Part shown: piece by piece, positions 8,301 through 20,300 of the stretch
Numbering within the stretch: position 1 is the stretch's first letter
How the letters are laid out: each line of letters opens with the position of its first letter
NCBI GenBank assembly: GCA_958439195.1
Contig: OY288163.1
Coordinates: 1-21,214, forward strand
Source: an uncultured Paracoccaceae bacterium
GTDB taxonomy: Bacteria; Pseudomonadota; Alphaproteobacteria; Rhodobacterales; Rhodobacteraceae
Length of the DNA stretch: 21,214 bases
Direction: 5' to 3'
Translations under genes and position numbers: made by a program
Notes under the pieces: generated by a model
Told to the model about the DNA's origin: nothing
What the model saw: only the letters and a program-made list of their open reading frames with translations
Databases searched by the model: none

Positions 8301-11300
8301 GCTGCAGCCTGCAGTAGCAGCTGTAGCTTATTCCGCAGCTTTGGGGCTGTAGCTGCAGACAGCCGCTGCAGCACTGGCTGTAGCAAGATGTCCATATGGG
8401 TGGAGAATGTGATGTTTGCTGCCAGTATCTCATAAGCCTCGTAGGCGCGGCATCTCTTGGCCTCTTTGTACCTCCCTGCAAAGGCACTCACCTCTTTTGC
8501 CTCTGACACCTGCACAACGTCAATCAAGCGACCAATCAACTGATCAACCAATAGAATAGATAGAATGAAACGCAAGACCAGCTATGCCAAACAGCCAAAC
8601 AGAACCAGGCCAAAGTGAACAAAGCCCGTAAAGAAAAAACAGAGGAGTTCTTGTCAGCCGAAGCCGGGGCAAGCACTGGCAGGTGTACTAGTAGATCGCA
8701 ATAAGCAACTCAATCCTGGTATTACCACATTGCACACAAAAAGGATGCGATGATACGATAGAATCATATTAGAATGATAACAGCTGAAGCACTATCAGTA
8801 TTTCCAGTCTCTAACAGTATGATCAGCATTTCTCATCTGGAAGCCATTGCATGATAAGCCCCAATGCAAGGGGGCTTGGATAAATGCCCCCTTGCATTGG
8901 GGCATGCTGTCCGGAAGGCTCTCATGCCCTGCATCATACTGTAAAGCAATTGGGCCTTTTTCCCGTGTCATATATCTGCTTTGTTCTGCTGCAAACTGAC
9001 TCTGGCCATATCATCCTTATAGACCCACATCCATGAGGGGCTTACAAGATACCCCAACAACTGTGCACACCTCCCAAAATATTTTGCTGAATCATTTAAA
9101 AGCACTTCATTGCCACATGTGCAATACGAGCGCACCTCCTCCCCTTCTTCCCCTATTCCCGCCATTTCCCCCTGCCGTGCTTCCCCCTCCCCTTCCCTCC
9201 CCTCCCCTTCCCTCCCCCACCTTCCCTTTCCTCCCCTCCCCCCCCCTCCCCTCACCCCCCCCTCCTCCCACTACCCACCTCTCCAAACACGTCCCCCTCC
9301 AGCAGCGGCAGCACCAACTGCAAGCTCTCATCCAACCTACCCGCAGCATCCCCTACCCGCTGAAACGCCTCTAACACCGCCGTCACCGTAAACCCTATCA
9401 CATGTGCCGTGTAACCCTTGTCCGGCAGAGCCGCCCGCAGCACATTGCATATGTAGGGCATGTACTCTGGCCCCAATTCCAACGCCATGCTGACGAGGAC
9501 AGCACGCGCTTCGTCTCGGACCCATTGCGCCCGGCTTCGGAGCAGCCCCGCGACGGATTGTAGGGCGCGAGGGAGCTCCACCCGTTCAACTTCTGGTGGG
9601 AGTAACTGTTTCAAGTGTGCAAGCGTTGCAGGCAGGGAGGAAGGGAGAGGCAAACAGTCATTAGTGAAAACATTTGATCATGATTGAATGGCAAAACATG
9701 CCAGATATCTGTTGGTACAGGCAGACAAATGCAGCCACTCTGTTAGTGATGTAAATGCAGCTGGTAGTGCTAATAATAAACAAATCAGATCTCGGGAACT
9801 TGTGCCAAGGGCTCCAGATAGCAGGGTGCAAAAGTGCATGGCCTACTGAAAATACCTTTGGGAGCACATGCAAAACTGACAACTCAAAACTTGCGCTCAG
9901 GGGTTCTGCAGGTAGTGCCGTATTATCTGATGGTGAATGCACTGTGCTGCCCTGCCCCACTGACCTTTCTATCCCCAAAAGAGTAAGGGCGAAGATGAGG
10001 AATGTACGCTGCAAGACAGACCACCGCCACCACAACCACTTTTATTCTGCTCCCGCCTCCCCCGCTATCCTCAATTTTCCACTTCTCAATTCTCTCCTCG
10101 CCACCCCCCCCTCCAGCCCATTCCCAAGCCGCTTCCTCTGCCCCCAAAACCATCCACCCCACCCCAACCTACCCCCTTCCGTTTGCTTTTCTCCATTCCA
10201 TTTCTCCCCTGTCCCTCTCTCCCCACCCCCTCCCACCCCAACCCTTCCTCTCCCCCCAAAGCCCCCCCCCCACTTGGCTTCCCATCCATACCTTCATGAG
10301 TTTGACCAGTGCTATAGCCACCGGAGCTCGTGCCTCCCCACCTTCCTCCACCACCAGGTGCTCATGTAGTGCTGGCAGTACACGCAGCAGTAGCACACGC
10401 TGGACCTCAGCAGCTGTAGCAGCAGCATCCTCAGCTGCCACTACTGCTGCTGCCGCTGTTGCTGCTGCTGCTTCTTCATCCTCTACCATCACCAACACCT
10501 CTTCTTCCTCCTCCTCCCCTTCTTCCTCTCCTTCTGCTGCTGTACCCCCTACATCCCCCTCCTCCTGCTTTTCCCCCTCCTCCCCTTTCCCTTCTTGCTT
10601 TTCTCTGCTTCCCACCCCCTCCTCCCCTACCACCCCTCCATCCCCACTACCTGAACTTCCCCTCCCCGTCCCGCTCTTCTTCCCACTCCCTGCCCCTCCC
10701 CCTCCCACCCCTTCCCCTTCCACCCTCTCATCTTCCCCACCCAACTCCCCAGGCAGTGGGAAGTGGAAGGAGTCTAAAACCGCACACAAAGCCCTAACTG
10801 TGGCTTTAGTGGTACGTTGCTTCATGTACCGCAGCCAGGCATGCAGTAGCGCACAGTACTGCTGCCAGCCCAGTTGACCAGCTACAGCTGCCAGCGCTTG
10901 TACTGCAGCATCAGTCACATTGGTCTCCCTGGCACGCAAAGCAGCAAGGTGCAGGAAGAACTCTCAAAAGGGGCATTGGTCCATAATATCTTTAACAAGT
11001 TATAAATTCCATCAGTAAGATCAGCATCAGCTCTTGGCCTGGTTCAATGCATTGCTTTTCAGATTGTTGATATGCTAGATGATTCACTGTACAGATTGTT
11101 AGTATGGAACTGCCAATGCTTTAAGAGTTCTTTCAAGCTTAGGAAGGTTTAGTTGAAGCTCGCAAGGAAGCCCGCTAGGAAAGTTCGCTATTGGTAAGTC
11201 ACATTGGTCTCCCTGGTAGGCAAAGCTTTCAGAAGCTTGCTCATTGACTATTTGCAAGAGAAGTTATTGCCATGCAGCTGCTCGCTGGGGCCGGCCAGTC

Positions 11301-14300
11301 CAAATCACAACCTCTAGCCTCACCATACAGTTTCTAGTGATGCAGTCTTGCAGAAACCCCATGCCGGTACCCCTCAGCACGCTCTTTAATTAAATGTAAT
11401 CAGTACCTACTGAGCAACCCTTGTCATCTGTCACCCGGCCTCACCTATCAAACTCTGATTGCTTCTTGACATGTGGCCCCTCCTCTCCCCCGCCCCCACC
11501 CTCCAGAATGAACTGCTGCAGCAGGGGCAGGATCACATCCACTAAAACACGGATGCTAGGACCTCCCTGCCACTGCTGCTGCTGCTTCACCTCCATACCC
11601 CTTCGCTCCCCTTCCACTCCCTTCCCTTCCTTCTGCTGCTTCCCCTCTTGTTCATACCCCTCCTCCTGCCCCCCCTGCTGCTGCTGATCCTGATGCTGCC
11701 CCTGATTACCCTCCTGCCCCCCCTGCTGCTGCTGCTGCTCATTACCCTCCTGCTCTCCCTGCTGCTGTTGATCCTGCTGCTGCCCGTGATTACCCCCCTG
11801 CTCCCCCTGCTGCTGCTGCTGCTCATTAACCTCCTGCTCTCCCTGCTGCTGCTCCCCCTGCCGCTGGTGCTGCTCTAATTGTCTTGCCATCCAGAGCAGC
11901 GCCCTCCCCCTCCTATGCACCTGCAGATGACTCACATTCAAAAAGAAATCCTTATCCGCCTCCTCCGAAACCAGCCACACCAAGTCACTAAACCGCCCAG
12001 GCAGTAGCAGCACTAGGTTTCGGAGCAACCCCAGATGCTCCTGCCTCACCGATAACACACCAGATCTAAGACCTAACTTAATCTGAGGGTAAACCACCCT
12101 TGGCAGCAGCCGTAGCAAGCTGTCGCTACTGCCGCTGCCATCTTCTGCTACTGCTGCTGGTAATGTTTGACCAGCATTTGACTGCTGCTGCTGCTGTTGT
12201 TGGTCAACATCTCGTAAGGCCATAGCACACTTCTCAAGAGCTCCAGCTGCAGCCTGTCGTAGTGTGAGGTCTTCCGCATTCCTCATATCCTGAAACGCTT
12301 GTAGCACCAGGGGTAACCCCTGTAAGCGGTTGTAACTCCCCCACACACCCGGTTGTAACCTGCTGTAGAATTGCAGCCGCTGCTCATAGTCCACTTCATC
12401 CAAAGCTGTGGTTGACCATGCGTTCAAACCTGCTACGGCGGCTGCTACTGCAGAGTACCTCCGGTCATATGGCTGTAGCAACTGACCTAGTTGACCTAGG
12501 GCTGTAGCAAGCTGTAGCCGCGCCGCACGCTTGTTGACTTTCCCTGTTAGCAATGATAGCGCCTCCCAATGACGCAGCAACTGCTCCTGCTGCTGCTGCT
12601 GCTTGGTATCTGCTACTGCTACGTCCTGCTGCTGCTGTTGTTGGGTCTCTGCTACTGCCACCCCTCCCTCCCCCTCCTGCGGCTGCTGCTGCTCAATGCT
12701 TGCTACTGCCACCCCTCCCTCCCCCTCCTGCTGCTGCTGCTGCTGTATCATAGCCCTCCACAGTGCTGCTAAAGCCCCCAGAGCCCTAGCTGTACTGCCT
12801 TCATCCAGCCCCTTCTTCTTACTGCCAGTGCCCCCCGGCTGTAGCAGTGTAACTAGTGCATCAGCCAGGCTGGCAGCAGTAGCAGCATCACTGATATGTG
12901 ACCCCATAGCTTCCATGATACCCAGCTCACGGTAGACATTGGGACGGAAGGAACGCTGCAAACAGAAAGGTGCACGCAATAAACAAACGTCAGCATGGGA
13001 CAGGTGGTTTTGCAAAAGACTTGGCCAGAACTAGGAGTGTGAATGGACATGGGGTGCTGTAGGAGAAAAGGTGGAAGCAACTAACTGAGGGCGTGACATA
13101 GTATAGCGACTCTGCAATAGACTTAGCTGGGGAGGCAGTGTAACTGCAAACCATCATGGACAATATGCACCCTACATAGATCCATCTAGTGTCCGCAGTG
13201 AAAGCAGGAATTCACAATATAACAATCTGAAACTCTTGATTTCCAGGTGCTTATTGGTCCCTGGTGGAAAAACCGCTCTGACAACCACAGACCACAACCC
13301 TCAACAAATTACGCAAAGCAGCAGGGACTACCTCCTGGTCATTAGGACCAGAGATGGCAAACAATCCAAATAGCACTGCGTACTGTGCGTCTACTGCAGA
13401 TCATCTGGGCACCGGCATGCCTCGTCACAGCTACAGTTCCCATTGAGATGCGTTCAGAGCACACGAGCCACGAATGCATGCTCCTTAGAGAGGGAAGTTG
13501 AGAGGGTGGAAAGGGAAGGGGTGGGAGGGGGAGCGGCAGGGAGTGGGAAGAAGAGCGGGACGGGGAGGGGAAGTGCAGGCAGTGGGGATGGAGGGGAGGT
13601 AGGCGAGGGGAACCTAGCATCCTTAGAGGTGTCCGTTCCCACCTAGCAGCTACCTCCTAGCCAGAGGTAATAAAACCCTAAACAGTCCCCGACTCTGTCC
13701 TTGCTAGGATGCCCCTGGAGGTGATGAACAGAAGGGACAGAAAGGGAACAGCCAGCCAGCCAGCCTCCCTCTCCTTCTTTCACCCACTCGCTTACTCCTG
13801 GCCACCCCCTCCCCCTCTGGTCCCCTCCCCGCATACCATGCACTTGGTTTTTATTGGATGATGTTAGAGTCAGTACTGAAAGAAGGATGGCTCTAGCTAT
13901 GTGTATAGCTGCTGCTTGGAGTTATCTTATACGCCTCCACACATCCCCGCAAAACCCCCTCCATCCTGCCCTGCCCATAAAAAAACTCCAACATACCTGC
14001 CCCCCGTCCCCGTCCCCTCCATATCCCCATGCACCCTTCTCTCCCCCATTGCCCACCCCCCTCCATCCCCACCGCCACTATGCCCCCCCCCCCCTTTCCA
14101 TTACTCACCTTCCCCTTGGCACTCCCTGGTCTGCCGCCCCCCTGCCTCCCCCCGGTCGCCCCGGCCAGCACTTCTGCTACTGCCACCCTCAACGTCTGCA
14201 GTAGCAGTCCTGACCTCGGCAGTAGCACCCTCTTCAACAACACCTTTGACCGCAGCTGTAGCAAACTCTCCACAAGCTGTAGCACTGCTCCTCTCGTCCC

Positions 14301-17300
14301 CTCGCTACAGCCCTTCGTCCCCAGCATCTTCACGCAGCTACTCAGCAGCTTCCCCCCTGCCCCTCCAGCTGCCCACGCTGCCTCCCCATCTTCCCCCCAC
14401 CCCTCCAAAACCTCCACCCCTTTATCTTCCCCTCCTAAACCCTGATCCACATCCATGTGCTGTACCCCTCCTAAACCCTGGTCTGCCTCTTCACCTCCCG
14501 AATCTACCACTATCTCCTGCTTGCTCGGGAGATCCCCTAAAACCCTAGCAAGACCTGGCGCTGCTGCTACTGCCACCACACACTGCAGTAGCGGTGGTGC
14601 TACAGCTGCTACAGCCTCTTGCTGCAGCCGCTCCATCAAGGGGTCAACGCTGTGGAAGAACAACGGCCAGAGGGGGTTCAAATCAACCGCAGCGGGGAAG
14701 CGGGTAAACACTTGAGCTAGCAGCTTCAGGCAACTACTCCTAATTTCTCGGGAGCCTTCCTTGTGATCTACCACTGGCTCTGCTCCTACTGCTGAGTTCT
14801 TCACACCCACAGCTGCTGACTGCTTCTCACCATTCATGTAAGCATCATTGCTATTGCTACTGCCATCACTACCATCTACTGCTGCTGCGGCGGCATCCTG
14901 CTGCTGCTCCCGCACCGGAGCCGTAGCCGCCGAGAGCAGCTGCAGCGTAATCGCAAGCAGCGGCGGCAGTAGCGGCAACAGCTGATGCCCCAAATGCTGC
15001 AACAGATCCTCAAACGTATTCAAAAACCCTAACCGCCTCCGCAATGGCTGCTGACTCAACCTCGCCTCACCCACAGTCGCCAGCCACCACTCAAGTGACT
15101 GTGTCACTAGTGCGGGTGACCACCATGGCACCGGCAGTAACCGGCAGCTGTCCATCGCCTCCAGTTCCCGCAGAACTTCACGCTCTAGGTGTGTTCCCAC
15201 TTCCAAAGTCACACCAGCACTGCCAGCAGCAGCTGCAGTATCAGCAGTGGCTTCGGAGGGTGTAGCAAACGCAGCTGACAATGGCAGTAGCAGCAGCTCA
15301 AGCAACGGCCGTAGCTCCACCGGCCGTAGTGCCGCAAGTGCATTGAGCACAGCGGCGCGAGCACTTCCCACAGCCCCTTTGCCTGCCAGGCGCCCGGAGC
15401 GCTTGCGCATCTTAGGGTATAACACCAAGACGACCAAAGGCACCACACCTGACACAAGTGAGCAGGAGTTACACATATTACTACCACTAGTGACAAGTTA
15501 CCATACATTAGCAATGACCCAAAGTTTAACATGGCCCATTTTGTAACTGTTTTCCATACCGGTAGTAACATAGGCTAGCCAGCATAATTTAAAGAAGATC
15601 TATAGAATCGGCCTAGTTCCAAGGACTCTTCTAGAATTGGCATAACTCTAATGATTTTTTGGCGGCCCGAGGCAGTGTACCCTTGCAAATATGTCCGTTC
15701 AACCCATTCAATCGCTTGCCAGCCTGCTAGAAATGAAGCATACAAAGCTGAAAGGCCGGCACAATGCATGAATGGCGGCTATCCGGATACAGCTGACTTC
15801 TGACCCTGATGTTGCTGCAAAATGTCAGATATTGGATGGCAAATCTGATGAGGAGAAGCTGCATAGCATGCTTAATGAAGAGTTCTGGGGTGTAGACGTC
15901 GATGAGGAGTCTGGCTTAGTATATGGCCCTTTCAAGCATGCATTTAAGTGTATAGCTAAATATGTTGCAGCTGCTTGGAAGATTAGGAATGCTTATGCTC
16001 ACCCTTCTGATGTGGCGTGAGGTCCAACCAATGGGGTTTGTTACCAACTATTGCTTGCACCCGGGCTTACAAGCCCTCCTTGCTTTCTTAAGTAGGAGGG
16101 AGGCTCTTACCCCCATTGGGGCAGTGGAGGTTTTGGGTGATTTTGACCTAGCTGCTGGACCTCATGTTTAGGCATGCATATATTGTCATACATGTCGAAG
16201 TTTACCCGTATTCTGTTCCACCTCGCTGCTCTTTGTGACAGCTTGAGGTGCGGGGCCTATGGCACTTATTGCTATGAAATGTAATAATAATAATACAGAA
16301 TCGTTCAGAGTTTCATACCTCCTATAGCAAGGGTTCGATGCACATGCGTCATAAACTTAGTCCAAGGAACCAATATATGCCTATGCCTGCTAGACATAAC
16401 CCATAGAGGATCGATCAGCACTCCAGCTCCCCCATGCAAACATTTGCCAATCTGAGCATACACTATTATGAAACCTAGCCCCCCCCCCCCTCCCCCGGAC
16501 ACATCTTTTTCAAGAGACATAGCCCCCTTCTGTCCCCACCCCTGCCCATACTGCCTACTGTCCGCTGCCCCTCATGCTCCTCCCTACCCTGGGGTGCTCC
16601 TCCCTCCCACTGAAACCCCCAAACACCCTTCACTCCAAGACAAGGCCCGGCAGCCTCCAAAACCTAACCACTAAACCCTAGAACTCACCCAAGCCCTTTT
16701 CCTGCTCAGAGCCACCATCCAAGATGAATACCGGTACCCCCTCCCATCTAACCCCAAGCCTCTGTTTCCCCATTAACACCCCCTTTGCCGCCCCCCCCCC
16801 CCCCCGCCACCCCCCAATTTATGTTTCCATTCCCCGTTCATCCCCCCCTCCCCTTCCCCCTGTGGGCCCCCCTACCCCCCAGTCTCCATTCCTCCATATC
16901 CCCCCTTCGCCCCTCCCTCCTCCTCCCCCCCCCCCTGCCCACCTGGTCTCTGTTCCTCCATCATTCCCCCCTGAGCCTCCGCCCCAGGTCCCAGTGGGAA
17001 CCCCAACAGCTCCTCCCTCAACGTCTTCACATCGGACAGCCTCACCAACTTGTCGATTACCCCCACCGGCAGGTACGGCAGCTTAAACGGCTTCAAACAC
17101 TTGATCGCCGCCCCCTGTAAAACCCCATCTGCTGAAAGCAGTTGTGCAGCTACAGCCTGCTGCAGCTCCTGCAGCTGGGGAAGTCCCTTTACCCCCTTAA
17201 TTCCCCCTAGCATTTCAAGCCATGCGGTCATGACTGAACGCCAGGCTTTGCCCCCTCCTATTGCTACAGCCCGCTGCGGCTTGCTACTGCCGTGAGCAGT

Positions 17301-20300
17301 AGCTACTGCTGGTGATTTGCATGGTGCTACAGCTCGCTGCAGCCCTGACTGCCCAGCTGCTACTGCTAGACGCTTTGCTGAGGGTTCAATTACTTCTTCT
17401 TCCTCCACGTCTCCTGCTGCTGCGACCACCTCTTGTTGCTGCTGCTGCTGCTTGCGCTTCTTCCCAGAGACATCCCCACCACCACCACCACCACCAGCAG
17501 CAGCAGGAAGAGGACTATTGTCCAAGCCCGCCTCAGTTGCCTGCTGCTGCTGCTGCTGCTGCTGCTCTCCCTCCTCTTCTTCACCTGCCCCGCCCCCCTC
17601 TTCCCTCCCCACCTCCTCCCCCTCCATCAATTGCCGCGCCCCCGCACATTGCAGCAGTAGTGGCACCCACTCCTTTGCAAGCTGCTGCTGCACGTTATGT
17701 TCTGCTACTGCCGCTACAGCCTTGATCAACCAGCTACAGCGATTCCCCGCATCCGTACATCCCCCACTCGCTGCTACAGATGCTGCCTCCCTCTTCTCCT
17801 CCCACCTCCCCTCCAGACCCCCTGCTGTAGTCTTGGTCAATGTTTGACCAGAGTTGACCTTTTGTTGACCGGCGAGGAGCTCATGTTGACCGGCCTGTAG
17901 CTGCTGTAGCACTAGTGGCCATGCTACGGCCCTGTGGTGTGTTAGCAGGGCACCAAGGGCGCCTGAAGCTGGGGACCACAGGGGAGAGAACCTGCACAAA
18001 ACAGAAAAAATCAAAATCTTAAGCGACACATACAAGTGTGATTCTAACGTCATAGGTTCTATCTCCAGCCCTGGACAAGCTTGAATTCCTTAGCATATCA
18101 TCCCCTTTCCCCGCATCCCAGCCCCAGTATTGTCCTCCAATCACTTGAACCGATATTCAAAACCTTTCCAACGCTCCACCAAAGACGCCGAGCTCCAGCT
18201 CACCTGATGTATAGCACCCCAAGCAGCCCAGCAACAACCGCCGGCAGTAGCACCTCCGGCACCCGCCCATACTCCACATGGTTCTGGAGCCGCTCCAAAG
18301 CTACAGCCCAACTCCTGCCGTGCTCAAGCGAACACTTCTCCGTGTGGATCTGTCGCAGTAGCACCAACACATCACATGTCACTCCAGTAAAAGCTGGACT
18401 TTGGCTCGTAGCTTGACCGGTGCTACTGCTGGTCAGAGTTCCTACGTCAGCTGTAGCTGGGGCGGTTACAAATGCTGGCTGGTCAAAGCTGGTCAACACT
18501 TGCAGTGCTGCACCGCGCACTTGCTGAGAAGCTGCAGTCAAAGCTGGCAGTAGCGCATCTGCAGCTTTAGCAAAGTTGGACGTAGCAAGCAGGTCTGCTA
18601 CAGCTTTTGACCTGCTGCTTTTGCTGCTACTGCCTTCTGCCTGCACTGCAGCCAGCAGAGCAGCAGCAGCATGTAGCGTAGGGTAATGTAGGGGCTGTAG
18701 CAATGTCACTTTGACTGCTGCTGCTGCTACTGCCGGCAGCTTCTCAGGTGCTACTGCTGGCAGAAGCTTTGCCAACATGGTCGCAGCTGTAGCACGAACG
18801 TGCAGAAGATCTTCCAGGTCCACATCACCCTCAGCACCAGCAGCAGCAGGCCCTACTGCTACAGCCTGCTGCTGCTGTTTGACCTGCTGTAGCTGATGCG
18901 CTACAGCCTCTTCAGTAGCATGTAGCACAGCCTCGCACATCTCCACCGCCTGTAGCACTCTATCACATGCATGGGGCAGTAGCTGCAGCCCAGCCCAACA
19001 AGTCAACAACTCCCCCTTGCTGCTACTGCCATCGTTTGACCAGGAGTTACACAGCCCCCTCACATGCCCTGCTAATGCTACACCCCCTGGCTGTGCAGTC
19101 AGCAATAGCGGCAGGCCAGAACCGGCAGCAGCTTCCGGCCGAAGCGCTTCACAGTAATCCAGCAGTAGCGACAATGCTTCGCTGCTACTGCCGCCACTGC
19201 TACTGCTCAACATAACCATACGCCCCAAAGCCCCTAACGCCTGTGCCGCAAATATCTCTGCAAGCTCTACCCCACCAGGAGGCTGTAGCAAACCCCTGAT
19301 GAATGGCAGTAGCTCCTCATCAGAGGCTGTAGCAAATATCCCCATCCAGGCTGTAGCTGATCTAATGATGGCCCCGAGACCAATGCTAGCTCCCACTGCT
19401 TTCATGTGCCCATGTCCTACAGCCAGCAGCAGCCGGGCTGTAGCACCAGACAAACTCCTGCTGCTACTGCTACTACTGCCAGTCGCAGCTGTAGCAGCTG
19501 CCGGCTGTTGCATATCATCTACTGCTTCCACTACTACTGCTGCTGCTGCTCGTAATGGGGGTGTTGTAAAGGGCTGCAGCAGTGGCAGCAGTAGCACAAG
19601 CTCTTTGCACAGGGCCAAGATTTGCGCGAAGTCTTCCACTCGACTCGCCCTACAAAAACAGAGCACAGGCACAAATTCTCAAGCACGGGTTTGCTTCACT
19701 TCCAGCTTAAAACTGACTTGAGTAATGCCCCACGCCAAGGCAAAAAATGCAGTGGGCCCCCATGAGCTATTCTTTTCAACATCAAGCGAGAAACGCAAGG
19801 CATACCACCTGTGTATGTATGGTTGCGTATCGTTAAGGGGCTGGTACAATGGGCGCACAAAATGCAGCAAACAATATGGGGCCGAGGTCCTCCTTTGCTT
19901 ACAAGTAGTGGACTGCCGACAAGAGGCCAGGCAGGGTTAGACAAGCATACAGGAATAACCAAGGCCAATCCTGAGCCCAACCACAAGTTATAAAATAGGG
20001 GCGCATGGCGGGGGTAACAACCCAGCCCCAGCTATATCATAATCGTTAGGCACACCCATATGCGCACAAATCCATCATATGCACGCCCATAAACAACAAA
20101 GACATGACTTAGGGTAAATGAATGTAAGGCATTGGTGGTATTCATGTCTATAGACCCCATATGCACCCAATCATGCATGTGCATACTAAACTGCACATAA
20201 TTGCCATATAATAGGCACAGTGGGCGCATAAAAGTCAGCGTATCGTCTGGGGCCGGGCTCCTCCTTTGCTAACAAGTAGTGCACCGTCAACAAGCGGCCA

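Larger units (their letters stand above)
15449..16942 (-). other. UTP20 intron 3, with foreign-looking insert
   Basis: 1,494 bp, GT-AG. 15560-16310 is visibly lower in GC and carries a plus-strand ORF pair and a TAA repeat. 16460-16941 is C-rich (G-rich on the sense strand) up to the donor, with a 12-C and a 15-C run. Confidence 0.8.

Noticed and set aside
8484..8495. Donor-like GAG|GTGAGT inside exon 8
   Set aside because: The conserved AYEAYEIL block continues directly beyond it in frame, so it is a cryptic site at most.
9120..9270. C/T-rich repeats resembling a regular array
   Set aside because: Simple-sequence polypyrimidine DNA without unit-and-spacer structure; not a CRISPR or satellite.
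13443..13646. Plus-strand ERVEREGVGGG-type open frame
   Set aside because: Explained by the antisense copy of the exon 6 linker, not a separate gene.
13901..14548. 215-codon plus-strand Pro-rich frame
   Set aside because: Antisense of exon 4 and the G-rich donor tract of intron 4; no motif and no independent signal.
16680..16740. Possible micro-exon in intron 3 ending at a gtgagt-like donor near 16686
   Set aside because: No acceptor gives a length that keeps phase without a stop, and exon 3 to exon 4 already join in phase with the family order.
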